Assembly (NCBI GenBank): GCA_018647265.1
Contig: JABGTK010000006.1
Coordinates: forward strand, 1-41,819
Reading direction: 5' to 3'
From: Candidatus Neomarinimicrobiota bacterium
GTDB lineage: Bacteria > Fidelibacterota > Marinisomatia > Marinisomatales > TCS55
Length of the DNA: 41,819 nucleotides
Below are positions 8,549-15,884 of the stretch, in pieces; the first letter of the stretch is position 1, and each line of letters starts with the position of its first letter. A program made the translations under genes and the position numbers. Below the pieces are notes generated by a model. That model worked only from the letters and a program-made list of their open reading frames with translations, made no database searches and had not been told where the DNA came from.

Positions 8549-9120
8549 TAGAGAATCCACTTTGCGCCCCTTTTTAATTCCCTCATTTTAATTATAACCC
8601 ACAGGCTGAGGACAGCCCAGGAAAGACCATAGCCTAGCAATCCTCCGAAAATAATATCGGCGGGATAATGCACACCAACATACACGCGGCTGAAAGCAAT
8701 CATGGTTGCAATGGTGAAAAAGACTTTATTATAGCGCTCGTAGAAATAGCTGAAAACTACCGCTGCCGCAAACATATTGGCAGCATGAGAAGAAACAAAG
8801 CCGTACTTGCCACCTTTCCCCATTAAAACTCTAATTCCTTCTGTTAATTCATGGCTGGGTCTGAGGCGCTGAAAAAATGGCTTCAAGATTGAGGCAGATG
8901 TATAGTCCGCCAATCCAACAGAAACTATTAAAATCACTACGCAGATTTGTCCTCGACGACCGCCTTTTATAGCCAAATAGAAAACAATGAATAAAATTGG
9001 AACGGCCCAGATATTCTGATTGGTAATTATTGGCATTAAAAAATCAAAGATTGGATTGGCTGTAGTCGTGTTGAAAAAGTGAAAAATCGCCTTATCTACA
9101 TTTATGAAGAATTCTAACAT
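8545..9120 (-). CDS. PAP2-family membrane phosphatase
   Basis: A 191-residue integral membrane phosphatase of the type-2 phosphatidic-acid phosphatase superfamily. The three active-site motifs are recognisable: KPFFQRLRP (motif 1, KxxxxxxRP), SSHAAN (motif 2, with the catalytic His), and SRVYVGVHYPADI (motif 3, SRxxxxxHxxxD). Four to six transmembrane segments surround them. Members dephosphorylate undecaprenyl pyrophosphate (BacA-independent lipid-carrier recycling) or phosphatidylglycerol phosphate; the sequence alone does not choose. I take ATG 9120 as the start, since the GTG at 9156 has no ribosome site and adds a basic extension. It is convergent with DUF3467 and overlaps its stop. Confidence 0.88.
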   Translation of the reverse strand: MLEFFINVDKAIFHFFNTTTANPIFDFLMPIITNQNIWAVPILFIVFYLAIKGGRRGQICVVILIVSVGLADYTSASILKPFFQRLRPSHELTEGIRVLMGKGGKYGFVSSHAANMFAAAVVFSYFYERYNKVFFTIATMIAFSRVYVGVHYPADIIFGGLLGYGLSWAVLSLWVIIKMRELKRGAKWILY

Positions 9121-9198
9121 GGTGGAAATTAAGGTAAAATTTCTTTTAAAAAACACTTGACCGAGGAGAAATGCTGAGATAATTTTTCGTCTACTTAT

Positions 9199-9261
9199 AG
9201 CAGGATTGTAACTAAAGAAGACTGGTTGTTCCCCCGCTCCCAGGATTCCTACAATCCTGCT
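9199..9261. repeat. Nested inverted repeats between PAP2 and the TonB receptor
   Basis: AGCAGGATTGTA (9199-9210) is a perfect 12-base reverse complement of TACAATCCTGCT (9250-9261). Inside the right arm, CAGGATT (9241-9247) and AATCCTG (9253-9259) form a second, mutually exclusive seven-base hairpin with a five-base loop. The pair lies in the leader side of the PAP2 gene on the minus strand. Competing hairpins of this sort are seen in attenuators and in REP-like elements. There is no poly-T run next to it. Confidence 0.45.
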
Positions 9262-9280
9262 TCTATTTTTAGAAAAAAGA

Positions 9281-9310
9281 AAAGGCCCCCGGTTACGGAG
9301 GCCTTTTTTA
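9281..9310 (-). terminator. Rho-independent terminator of the TonB receptor gene
   Basis: AAAGGCC (9281-9287) pairs with GGCCTTT (9300-9306), with an inner CCG-GTTA-CGG stem-loop (9289-9298) and a single C/A mismatch between them. On the minus strand the stem is followed by a U-rich run (complement of 9271-9280). It lies 26 bases past the stop of the receptor gene at 9336. A T-run also follows on the plus strand, so it may work in both directions. Confidence 0.85.
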
Positions 9311-9335
9311 TTTAGATTTGATATTTATAAAGTGC

Positions 9336-12257
9336 TTAAAATCGGGCATTGAGTTTTAGTGTAATGTGCCGACCTAATTTTGGTCCGCCAACAATTTCAC
9401 GGTGGACATCGCCATTGAGATTATTAATATTAAGCAATAAGTCATATCGCTTACCGAAACGATATCCTACCATGGAATCCACAACCAGATATTGCTCAAT
9501 AATCCCATAATGCACGCCGGCGGCCCATTCAAATTCAGGGATGTATCGAAATCCAATATTTCCGTGGAATCCTATTTCAGAATTATAAGCTAGCTTACCA
9601 TTCACTTTAAACTTTGGTGCATTGATGGGGTCATAATCCCGTGTTAAGAAATTCCAAAAGCGTGTTTTACCCAAATATGAAAAATTAATATCTGCTGTAA
9701 TCTGTGGCGTAATAAAGGTGTAAAAACTAGCATCCAATCCCCACAAACTCACGGCGCCATAGTTGATATTGGTCAACATTAAATTAACAGGATTATCAAA
9801 ATCAACTGAGTCGTCAGACCACCAAGCACCCAAGGTGTCACCATTGGAAATGACCAATTCAGTACCCTTCCGTGCTGCGGGATCTTTATTCCACCAACCG
9901 CTTGGAATTATACTCCATTTAGATGATCCTCTTTCAATATAGTAGGCGCCAGGTATGCCATCGCCCCCATCTTTAATACCACTATGATTAGAAGTAGGAA
10001 TGAATCCAAGTATAGCCGGATCGGGGTTATCTACAGAATAAAAGCCGTTGGACGTATCCAACACAACGGGAGTTACCCAGGTTAAATCACTAACAAAATC
10101 GCTGTATTTGCTATAGTAAAAATCGAAAGTGGCGCGAGTTCGTTCACCCACAAAACCAGCATAGCCAAATTCGTAAGTCCATACTTCTTCAGAACGAACG
10201 GGATCCAAATATTTATAATCTTCTTCATGAACAAAGGCATGAGGTCTGCCCAGAACCGCCGGTATAAAAAGTACAGATTTTTCTGGCATATTTGCCCATC
10301 GGAACTCAGATGGTGAACCATCCCGCACATCATACATCATAAGATTGCCATCGGTATTTCGGGTATAACCATAGCCATCTTTGTTGCCTCGGGCTTTTAC
10401 AGGAAAGATGGAATATTGGGCCGCTAAAACATCCAAGTACAAGCCTTGAGATGATGGCGTATTAAAGGCTCTGGCTGCAGTTAATCGGAATGTTTGGTTG
10501 TCTTTAGGTTTCCACATCAATCCAAATTTGGGAGAAATCTGTGGGGAAAAATTAGCTGTCTCCATCGTAAGTGGATCAAGAATAAAGGGAATACCATTTT
10601 CATCCAGTAAACCACTGTGAAGATCGATCCGACCTGATATGATTAGCTCAAAATGATCGGAAAGTTTGGATTGGGATTGACCATAAAGACCGAATTCGTT
10701 GGTGACAAATAATTCATCCCACTCATCTATTTCTCCATCACCATCATTATCTTTTCCATCTTCGTCAAAACTAATTGGATTATTACCACCAGACCCATCA
10801 GGAAGTATCGTACCAAATGTTTTGGGCATGGTCCGTTGATAATCTCCACCCCAGATTAGTTTGGTATTGAGAAAATTGAAATCAAGATTGTGCTGGAATT
10901 GTAGATGAAAAAATTTGGACTGATCCCATACAACACCACCGGTTCTCATATTGCGTGTTGTACCAGAAATGCTTGTATTCAGGTAGGCCTGGGCAAACCA
11001 GTTTTTATAGATCCATCGAGTTTGAAAGAATTGATAGATCCAGTCATCGGCCAAGTAACGACCGATTCCTGTTATATTAATATTTGTTGCCTGGGCAAAA
11101 CCATAATTTAAGCTGACAAAATGTTCCGGGGAGAAATCATAATCCATCCGCAAATCGAAACGGGTATTTTTAATGTCAAAATTGGGCATATCATCCACGC
11201 CATCATTATTGCGGTCCCGGATTATATTATCGGAACCAAGATAGGTCGTATCCACAATACCATCGCCATCACGATCTACTTCAATATCCCAACCCTTCCA
11301 CCAAGCATTTCCATCTTCAAAATAATCATCCAATTTATCGCCATCGCCAAAATCATCATTTTGCCATTGATTATAATGGGCTGTTCTTTCCGCATGTTCA
11401 ATATATTCCCAATCATGGGCAGAAAAATTGACCAAAGACACTTTATAGGCAAAGTTTCCTATTTGCTGGGAATGGCGAACTTGTGCTTTTGCAAAATTTC
11501 TTGTTCCGCCTGTAAATCCAATAACTGTACCCAGGGATTCTTGGGGACGTTTTGATATAATGTTAACCACACCTGCATGCGCATTAGGGCCATAGAGAGA
11601 AGAAGAAGGACCTAAAACCACTTCAATCTGTTTTACATCATCAGAGGTGAGGGGAATAACGTTGTAGGCGATTAATCGCAGGGAGGGGACATTGGCCATC
11701 CGTCCATCTGTTAATGTGAGTAAACGGCTACTAAAGCTTGAATTAAACCCACGAGCGCTCAGATTGTAACTGTCTAGTCCAGAAGCAGTAAAATCAACTC
11801 CTTTTATATTTTTGAAATAATCCCCCAAGTTGGGATTGCTTGCATTACGAATTTTTAATTCTGATATAATGGAAATAGCTGCAGGAGCATCGGTAATTTT
11901 TTCCCGTTTGCCGCGACTGGCTGTAACCACATATTCTTGTAGCTGAATAGCAGAAACAGAAAGTTGAACATTAAATGTATTTGGGCTCTGGGTAGAAATA
12001 TTGATTTTTCCCTTGAACTCACTATAACCGATATAGGTGACTTTAATATCGAAAGGTCCTTCAGGAATTTTCTTAATAGTATAATGGCCGTTGAAGTCCG
12101 TAGCGGCACCTGTATTTAAACCAGAACCGTTAATGATTACATTAGCGCCAATTAAGGGATTACCAGTGTTTTTGTCGGTAATTACACCTGTTAAACTGGT
12201 TTTTTGGGAGAAGGCAAAGATAACGCTTAATAGAAAAATGGAGATTATTTTTTTCAT
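9336..12257 (-). CDS. TonB-dependent outer-membrane receptor with CarboxypepD_reg-like N-terminal domain
   Basis: A 973-residue outer-membrane importer. It has a signal peptide (MKKIISIFLLSVIFAFSQ), then a carboxypeptidase-regulatory-like domain at about 20-100 (GVITDKNTGNPLIGANVII), a plug domain at about 118-237 (ARGFNSSFSSRLLTLTDGR, VLGPSSSLYGPNAHAGVVNI), and a long beta-barrel ending in the aromatic C-terminal residue (LKLNARF). Two stretches contain aspartate-rich calcium-binding-like repeats: DRDGDGIVD with DRNNDGVDD around residues 304-356, and DNDGDGEIDEWDE near residue 505, all in the barrel. The start is ATG 12257. A longer reading from 12305 would cross an intrinsic terminator. It lies downstream of a lipoprotein gene, from which it is separated by that terminator. 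The substrate is unknown; the SusC-like N terminus suggests oligomeric organic ligands, but no SusD partner is recognisable. Confidence 0.92.
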   Translation of the reverse strand: MKKIISIFLLSVIFAFSQKTSLTGVITDKNTGNPLIGANVIINGSGLNTGAATDFNGHYTIKKIPEGPFDIKVTYIGYSEFKGKINISTQSPNTFNVQLSVSAIQLQEYVVTASRGKREKITDAPAAISIISELKIRNASNPNLGDYFKNIKGVDFTASGLDSYNLSARGFNSSFSSRLLTLTDGRMANVPSLRLIAYNVIPLTSDDVKQIEVVLGPSSSLYGPNAHAGVVNIISKRPQESLGTVIGFTGGTRNFAKAQVRHSQQIGNFAYKVSLVNFSAHDWEYIEHAERTAHYNQWQNDDFGDGDKLDDYFEDGNAWWKGWDIEVDRDGDGIVDTTYLGSDNIIRDRNNDGVDDMPNFDIKNTRFDLRMDYDFSPEHFVSLNYGFAQATNINITGIGRYLADDWIYQFFQTRWIYKNWFAQAYLNTSISGTTRNMRTGGVVWDQSKFFHLQFQHNLDFNFLNTKLIWGGDYQRTMPKTFGTILPDGSGGNNPISFDEDGKDNDGDGEIDEWDELFVTNEFGLYGQSQSKLSDHFELIISGRIDLHSGLLDENGIPFILDPLTMETANFSPQISPKFGLMWKPKDNQTFRLTAARAFNTPSSQGLYLDVLAAQYSIFPVKARGNKDGYGYTRNTDGNLMMYDVRDGSPSEFRWANMPEKSVLFIPAVLGRPHAFVHEEDYKYLDPVRSEEVWTYEFGYAGFVGERTRATFDFYYSKYSDFVSDLTWVTPVVLDTSNGFYSVDNPDPAILGFIPTSNHSGIKDGGDGIPGAYYIERGSSKWSIIPSGWWNKDPAARKGTELVISNGDTLGAWWSDDSVDFDNPVNLMLTNINYGAVSLWGLDASFYTFITPQITADINFSYLGKTRFWNFLTRDYDPINAPKFKVNGKLAYNSEIGFHGNIGFRYIPEFEWAAGVHYGIIEQYLVVDSMVGYRFGKRYDLLLNINNLNGDVHREIVGGPKLGRHITLKLNARF

Positions 12258-12281
12258 CTGTGTCCTATTCTGTTTATCTTC

Positions 12282-12316
12282 AAAAAAAAAATAGGGGTGA
12301 TCCAAAGACCACCCCC
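12282..12316 (-). terminator. Intrinsic terminator/attenuator between lipoprotein and TonB receptor
   Basis: Read on the minus strand, GGGGTG (12315-12310) pairs with CACCCC (12299-12294) across a ten-base loop and is followed by TA and nine consecutive T (12290-12282). This is a textbook Rho-independent terminator. It lies after the lipoprotein stop (12359) and 25 bases before the receptor ATG (12257). It should let most transcripts stop after the lipoprotein, with receptor mRNA made by read-through. Confidence 0.8.
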
Positions 12317-12358
12317 ACCTCTATGAACGATACACTTGCGAGGCATCAAAGAGTAATT

Positions 12359-13609
12359 TTATTCAGCAGCTGTCCACTGGGATTCGAATGAGATTGTTTC
12401 ATCCACCGGGATACAAACACCACTTTTGAGTGTAAATCTCATTTTACCACCGGATGCAGTGGCCAATCCTGCTAAGGCAAAATCGCCAGCACTGTCATCT
12501 GTTGGTACAGGCTGTGCTGGATTTGAGCTATTAACCAACATGGCGTAAGGTATGCCAAATGCGGATACGGTACCACCACTGGCCAAGTTGTCATAATGCA
12601 TGTAAGCGACCATATCTGCAGGTGTAATATTTCCATCACCATCAAGGTCCGTTAATGGATTTTTAACATCGGTTACTTTTAAGGATGTTTCAGCAACAAT
12701 ATTGAAAGCATACCATGTTAAAAAGTTGCCCCACGAAGCGAGTTTGCCACTTGGATCATAGATATAGGCTTCTTTTGTTGTAACAAGAGCACCAGTTGCA
12801 TCTTTATCTGCGTGGGGATCTTCAGCAATTGTGAATGCATCAACAACGGTATTCCGTGGTAATGCGTCAATACCTGAGATTACACGGTCATCGGCTTCGC
12901 TCCATGAATCCATCACTTCTGTGTAGCGGGAGCTGTGAGCGTCGCGATCTAAAAAGTCAATCGTCATTGTGCCCGCATCACCATCCACGGTAAGTGTTCC
13001 ATCCGAGAAGGGGGGAAGCACTTGTTCAATATCGACTGCTGGCGCAAGGGCCACTTGATGTTTGCCGGTACTGTAATAGTCAAATGTGACCGTATAGTCA
13101 CCCTGGTCGTTGATCTGGGGAACAGTTAAATATGGTGCACAAGTTTCTGTATTCAGACGAATGGAAGGATAAGTACCGGTAATTTTATAGGTACCCGGTT
13201 TATCCTTGCTGGGTGCATCGTCAAAAACACCTTTCATTGATATGCCGTAAGCAGCGAGTGCTGCAGTATTTAAATCATTGGTTCTTGGGAAGCCCGGTGA
13301 ATTATCGCCCGCTTTCCAGGATGCCAGATCTTGACTCGTGGCGCCAGCTACCATAGCCGCATCTGCGCCAGTGGCTGCGGCAAAACCTGCAGCATCATTC
13401 CATGAAGCTACCAAAGTGTAAGCATCAGCAGAATTCGCCACGCCATCTTTGGTCACAACAGTTCGGGAGTAAGTTCCTTTAAGACCAGATAAGGTCCAAG
13501 TTCCTACCACGTCACCAAAAATTGGGGGATCTTCATCTTTATCACAGGCAGAAAAGACAATCATTCCTGCAAGTAGAATCGAGGATGTTTTAAAGAGTTT
13601 TGTTTTCAT
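12359..13609 (-). CDS. Secreted lipoprotein with dockerin-like calcium motif, unknown function
   Basis: A 416-residue exported lipoprotein. The signal peptide ends in the lipobox VFSAC with Cys22 as the lipid-anchored residue, followed by the acidic sorting-type stretch DKDEDPP. Just after comes VVGTWTLSGLKGTYSR, a start pattern of lipocalin-like domains of Bacteroidetes lipoproteins. Near the middle-to-C-terminal part, LTDLDGDGNITPADMVAYM is one complete dockerin-type/EF-hand-like calcium loop (D-x-D-G-D-G-x-I-x-x-x-D). No catalytic motif is visible. It is the first gene upstream of the TonB receptor and separated from it by a terminator, so it is likely the more abundant product and possibly the surface-exposed partner of the receptor. 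It is not recognisably SusD. Confidence 0.75.
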   Translation of the reverse strand: MKTKLFKTSSILLAGMIVFSACDKDEDPPIFGDVVGTWTLSGLKGTYSRTVVTKDGVANSADAYTLVASWNDAAGFAAATGADAAMVAGATSQDLASWKAGDNSPGFPRTNDLNTAALAAYGISMKGVFDDAPSKDKPGTYKITGTYPSIRLNTETCAPYLTVPQINDQGDYTVTFDYYSTGKHQVALAPAVDIEQVLPPFSDGTLTVDGDAGTMTIDFLDRDAHSSRYTEVMDSWSEADDRVISGIDALPRNTVVDAFTIAEDPHADKDATGALVTTKEAYIYDPSGKLASWGNFLTWYAFNIVAETSLKVTDVKNPLTDLDGDGNITPADMVAYMHYDNLASGGTVSAFGIPYAMLVNSSNPAQPVPTDDSAGDFALAGLATASGGKMRFTLKSGVCIPVDETISFESQWTAAE

Positions 13610-13663
13610 AATCTATCCTTTTGAGTATTCGTTCATTTTATATATTGTTAATTACTATTGCCA

Positions 13664-13719
13664 ATTTCAGTATTACCTCGCAAGAGTTACTGAAATGCAT
13701 GTTCAAAAGCTACAGCTTT
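13664..13719 (-). promoter_or_regulatory. Two adjacent inverted repeats in the lipoprotein leader region
   Basis: ATTTCAGTA (13664-13672) pairs with TACTGAAAT (13688-13696), nine perfect bases around a 15-base loop. Ten bases further, AAAGCT (13706-13711) and AGCTTT (13714-13719) form a six-base palindrome around AC. They lie 55-110 bases upstream of the lipoprotein start. They could be binding sites or leader hairpins that control the lipoprotein/receptor unit. Confidence 0.4.
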
Positions 13720-13765
13720 CCTATACTGTGGTCAAATCTTTTTTTATAGGGAAATTTTAAGATTA

Positions 13766-13864
13766 TTATCTACGAGTAAGCCATCTTTTCAGCGACCATA
13801 AAAGTATGATTATCCCTAAGAAAAAGAGCAAATGGCTAAAGATGAAATTCATTATGGTTTCCAT
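13766..13864 (-). CDS. Possible 32-residue single-pass membrane protein
   Basis: A short reading frame encodes a peptide that starts METIMNFIFSHLLFFLGIII, continues LLWSLKRWL and ends TRR. It has one hydrophobic segment of about 19 residues followed by a basic tail, the classic shape of bacterial small membrane proteins. It lies alone in the large intergenic region on the minus strand, between the ETF operon and the lipoprotein gene. I see no clear ribosome site, and the AT-rich sequence makes hydrophobic chance ORFs likely, so this is only a candidate. Confidence 0.3.
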   Translation of the reverse strand: METIMNFIFSHLLFFLGIIILLWSLKRWLTRR

Positions 13865-14027
13865 ACATTTAATATAAGAACCGTATGAAAAATCTATTAC
13901 ACAAATTAATTAGTCCAAAATTAATCTACTTTTCATGACTAACTCATTGTTTGTGTAAAAATTTGTCCCTTGGGGGAAACATTGTTCATTCTTTATTATC
14001 TCAAAAATTGGTGGTGCAAGATTGTAA

Positions 14028-14047
14028 TAGACCGACCAGTCGGTTTA
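14028..14047. promoter_or_regulatory. Palindromic operator candidate (TetR-family type)
   Basis: TAGACCGAC (14028-14036) and GTCGGTTTA (14039-14047) form nine-base half-sites with one mismatch around a CA centre. ACCGAC/GTCGGT is perfect. GC-rich palindromes with ACCGAC-type half-sites inside AT-rich leader sequence are typical of TetR-family repressor operators. It lies 94 bases before the etfB start and is the best candidate for the switch of the ETF operon. No regulator gene is adjacent. Confidence 0.55.
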
Positions 14048-14140
14048 TAGCTTGAATTTTCCTCGGCATTCAACATAACTTTAACTAAAATTAAATGGTC
14101 TTTTTAATACCATTATTCATATTCACAGGAAATTAATACC

Positions 14141-14902
14141 ATGAAAATTGCCGTTTTAGTAAAACAAGTACCCGGGTCTGAATCGCCCCTGCCCATCCAA
14201 TCTGATCAAAAATGGGTGGATGAAGGTGCTGTTGCCTATGTCATGAACGAAAGTGACAATTATGCATTAGAAGAAGCGCTCCAGATCAAAGAAGCCAATG
14301 GCGAAGGTGAAGTGGTAGCAGTTAGCCTTGGTCCGATTCGAATCCAAAAAGTCATTCGGGAAGCTTTGGCTAAAGGTGCCGACAGGGCTATCCATATTCA
14401 AATGGAAACGGCCGGTGCCGTTGACCCTCTTACCACGGCAGGATTGTTTGCGGATGCATTAAAAGCAGAAAATTTTGATTTAATTTTTTCAGGTCTCCAG
14501 TCCGATGATGTGGGTATGGGGCAAACTGGTGTAATTCTTGGTGAAATGATGGGGATGGCTACTGCATCCTTAGCCATGGCAACTGAGGTGGGCGATGGTA
14601 AAATTAAGGTGAAACGTGAGCTGGAAGCAGGGTGGTTTCAATGGGTGTCCCTCTCGCTACCTGCAAGTGTAACTATTCAATCAGGGTTGAATACGCCAAG
14701 ATATCCGTCATTAAAAGGTATCATGGGCGCCAAAAGAAAAGAGATTAAAGTGGTGGAGTCGAACGCCGGCGATGGTAAGCAATCTCTTGAAAAAGTTTAT
14801 GTACCTCAAAGTGAAAAACAGACCGTTATGATCGAGGGAACTGTGGATCAAATGGTAGAAAAATTGATCGACACATTCCGTAACGACATTAAAGTATTAT
14901 AG
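14141..14902 (+). CDS. etfB: Electron transfer flavoprotein beta subunit
   Basis: A 253-residue cytosolic ETF beta chain, the usual size. It starts MKIAVLVKQVPGSES, followed by the family patterns NESDNYALEEALQIKE and GPIRIQKVIREALAKGADRAIHI, then GLQSDDVGMGQTGVILGEMMGMA and the ETF-beta signature region ending VTIQSGLNTPRYPSLKGIMGAKRKE. It binds AMP and, together with EtfA, forms the FAD-containing electron carrier that accepts electrons from acyl-CoA dehydrogenases. It is first in a plus-strand operon with etfA (eight-base gap), a membrane Fe-S oxidoreductase and a carboxyltransferase. A palindromic operator candidate lies 94 bases upstream. Confidence 0.95.
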   Translation: MKIAVLVKQVPGSESPLPIQSDQKWVDEGAVAYVMNESDNYALEEALQIKEANGEGEVVAVSLGPIRIQKVIREALAKGADRAIHIQMETAGAVDPLTTAGLFADALKAENFDLIFSGLQSDDVGMGQTGVILGEMMGMATASLAMATEVGDGKIKVKRELEAGWFQWVSLSLPASVTIQSGLNTPRYPSLKGIMGAKRKEIKVVESNAGDGKQSLEKVYVPQSEKQTVMIEGTVDQMVEKLIDTFRNDIKVL

Positions 14903-14910
14903 GGGGAATC

Positions 14911-15876
14911 ATGGATATTTTAATCATACTTGAAGACAGTAATGGTAAAATTCACCGCATGGGATTAGAATCTATTGTTGCGGCGCAAAAAATGGCTAGT
15001 GGATTGGGCCTCACAATGGGCGCTGTTGTTATGGGCGCCAATGGAGACGCTTTAGCCAACGAAGCTTCCGCATATAATATAGGAGAAGTCATTAAAGTAA
15101 ATGATGACCTTTTAGTATCATATTCATCCGATGGTTACGCTGAAGCGGTAAAACAAATAATTGAACAGGAAAATCCAACATATGTATTGTTTGGCCATAC
15201 CTACCAAGTTCGGGATTTTGCCCCAAAAGTCAGCGCTAAATTGATGAAACCGTTTCTAGTAGATAATGTGGCTTTTAGCACCGATGGTGGCAAAGTTGTT
15301 TTCACGAAACAAATGTTCAATGCAAAATTGTTCTCTGATGTTACCCCAAATGGTGACGGCCCATATTTGGTAAGTTTTCAATCAGCTGCATTTTCTGCAG
15401 ATAAGATTGAAACTGGATCGGCAGCGGTTAGAGATGGTTCCATAGCCTTAGACGCATCCATGATCAAGACCGAATCAGAAGACCCATTCCAAGAAGAAGC
15501 TGGCGGCGTGGACCTTACATCGGCAGAATTGATTGTTTCCGTCGGAAGGGGAATCGGGAAGGAAGAAAATATTCCATTAGCACAAGCATTAGCTAAAGCA
15601 TTGGGTGCCGAGTTGGCATCCTCTCGACCGGTGGTGGATGCAGGATGGTTACCATCTGCACATCAAGTGGGTAGTTCGGGACAATCGGTTTCACCCAAAA
15701 TGTATTTGGCCTTAGGCATATCCGGTGCAATCCAGCATGTGGTTGGGATGAAAGGATCTAAGAATATTGTCGCCATCAATAAAGATCCGGAAGCGCCCAT
15801 CTTTGAGATTGCTGATTATGGTGTAGTTGGAGATGTCTTAGAAATTGTACCCAAATTGACTGAAGCATTGCAGTAA
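14911..15876 (+). CDS. etfA: Electron transfer flavoprotein alpha subunit
   Basis: A 321-residue ETF alpha chain. The N-terminal Rossmann-like domain begins DILIILEDSNGKIHRMGLES. The C-terminal FAD domain carries the family signature: VSVGRGIGKEENIPLAQALA, SSRPVVDAGWLPSAHQVG, GQSVSPKMYLALGISGAIQH, then NIVAINKDPEAPIFEIADYG. It holds the FAD that shuttles electrons between acyl-CoA dehydrogenases and the quinone reductase encoded next. There are no extra N-terminal ferredoxin domains of the kind seen in some bifurcating ETFs, so this looks like the ordinary non-bifurcating type. A strong ribosome site (AGGGGG) precedes its ATG. It ends eight bases before the Fe-S oxidoreductase gene. Confidence 0.95.
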   Translation: MDILIILEDSNGKIHRMGLESIVAAQKMASGLGLTMGAVVMGANGDALANEASAYNIGEVIKVNDDLLVSYSSDGYAEAVKQIIEQENPTYVLFGHTYQVRDFAPKVSAKLMKPFLVDNVAFSTDGGKVVFTKQMFNAKLFSDVTPNGDGPYLVSFQSAAFSADKIETGSAAVRDGSIALDASMIKTESEDPFQEEAGGVDLTSAELIVSVGRGIGKEENIPLAQALAKALGAELASSRPVVDAGWLPSAHQVGSSGQSVSPKMYLALGISGAIQHVVGMKGSKNIVAINKDPEAPIFEIADYGVVGDVLEIVPKLTEALQ

Positions 15877-15884
15877 TAATCTAA

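Larger units (their letters stand above)
13610..14140. other. 531-bp intergenic regulatory region
   Basis: This gap separates the minus-strand lipoprotein/receptor unit from the plus-strand ETF operon, so promoters for both must lie in it. It holds two inverted repeats near the lipoprotein leader (13664-13719), a possible 32-codon minus-strand ORF (13766-13864), and a palindromic operator candidate (14028-14047). About 11 bases before the etfB ATG there is an AGGA ribosome site. A weak promoter-like pair, TTGAAT (14053) with ATAACT 17 bases further, sits just after the operator. I cannot assign -35/-10 boxes with confidence, and I see no structured RNA I can name. Confidence 0.6.

Noticed and set aside
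11121-11555. 144-codon plus-strand frame inside the TonB receptor gene
   Set aside because: It is antisense to a well-supported gene, isoleucine-rich with no domain, and has the character of a shadow frame.
12258-12305. Longer N terminus for the TonB receptor
   Set aside because: It would begin inside an intrinsic terminator and place residues before a clear signal peptide.
13970-13990. Short hairpin TTTGTCC-CTTG-GGGGAAA upstream of etfB as a terminator
   Set aside because: The stem is imperfect and there is no T-run after it.
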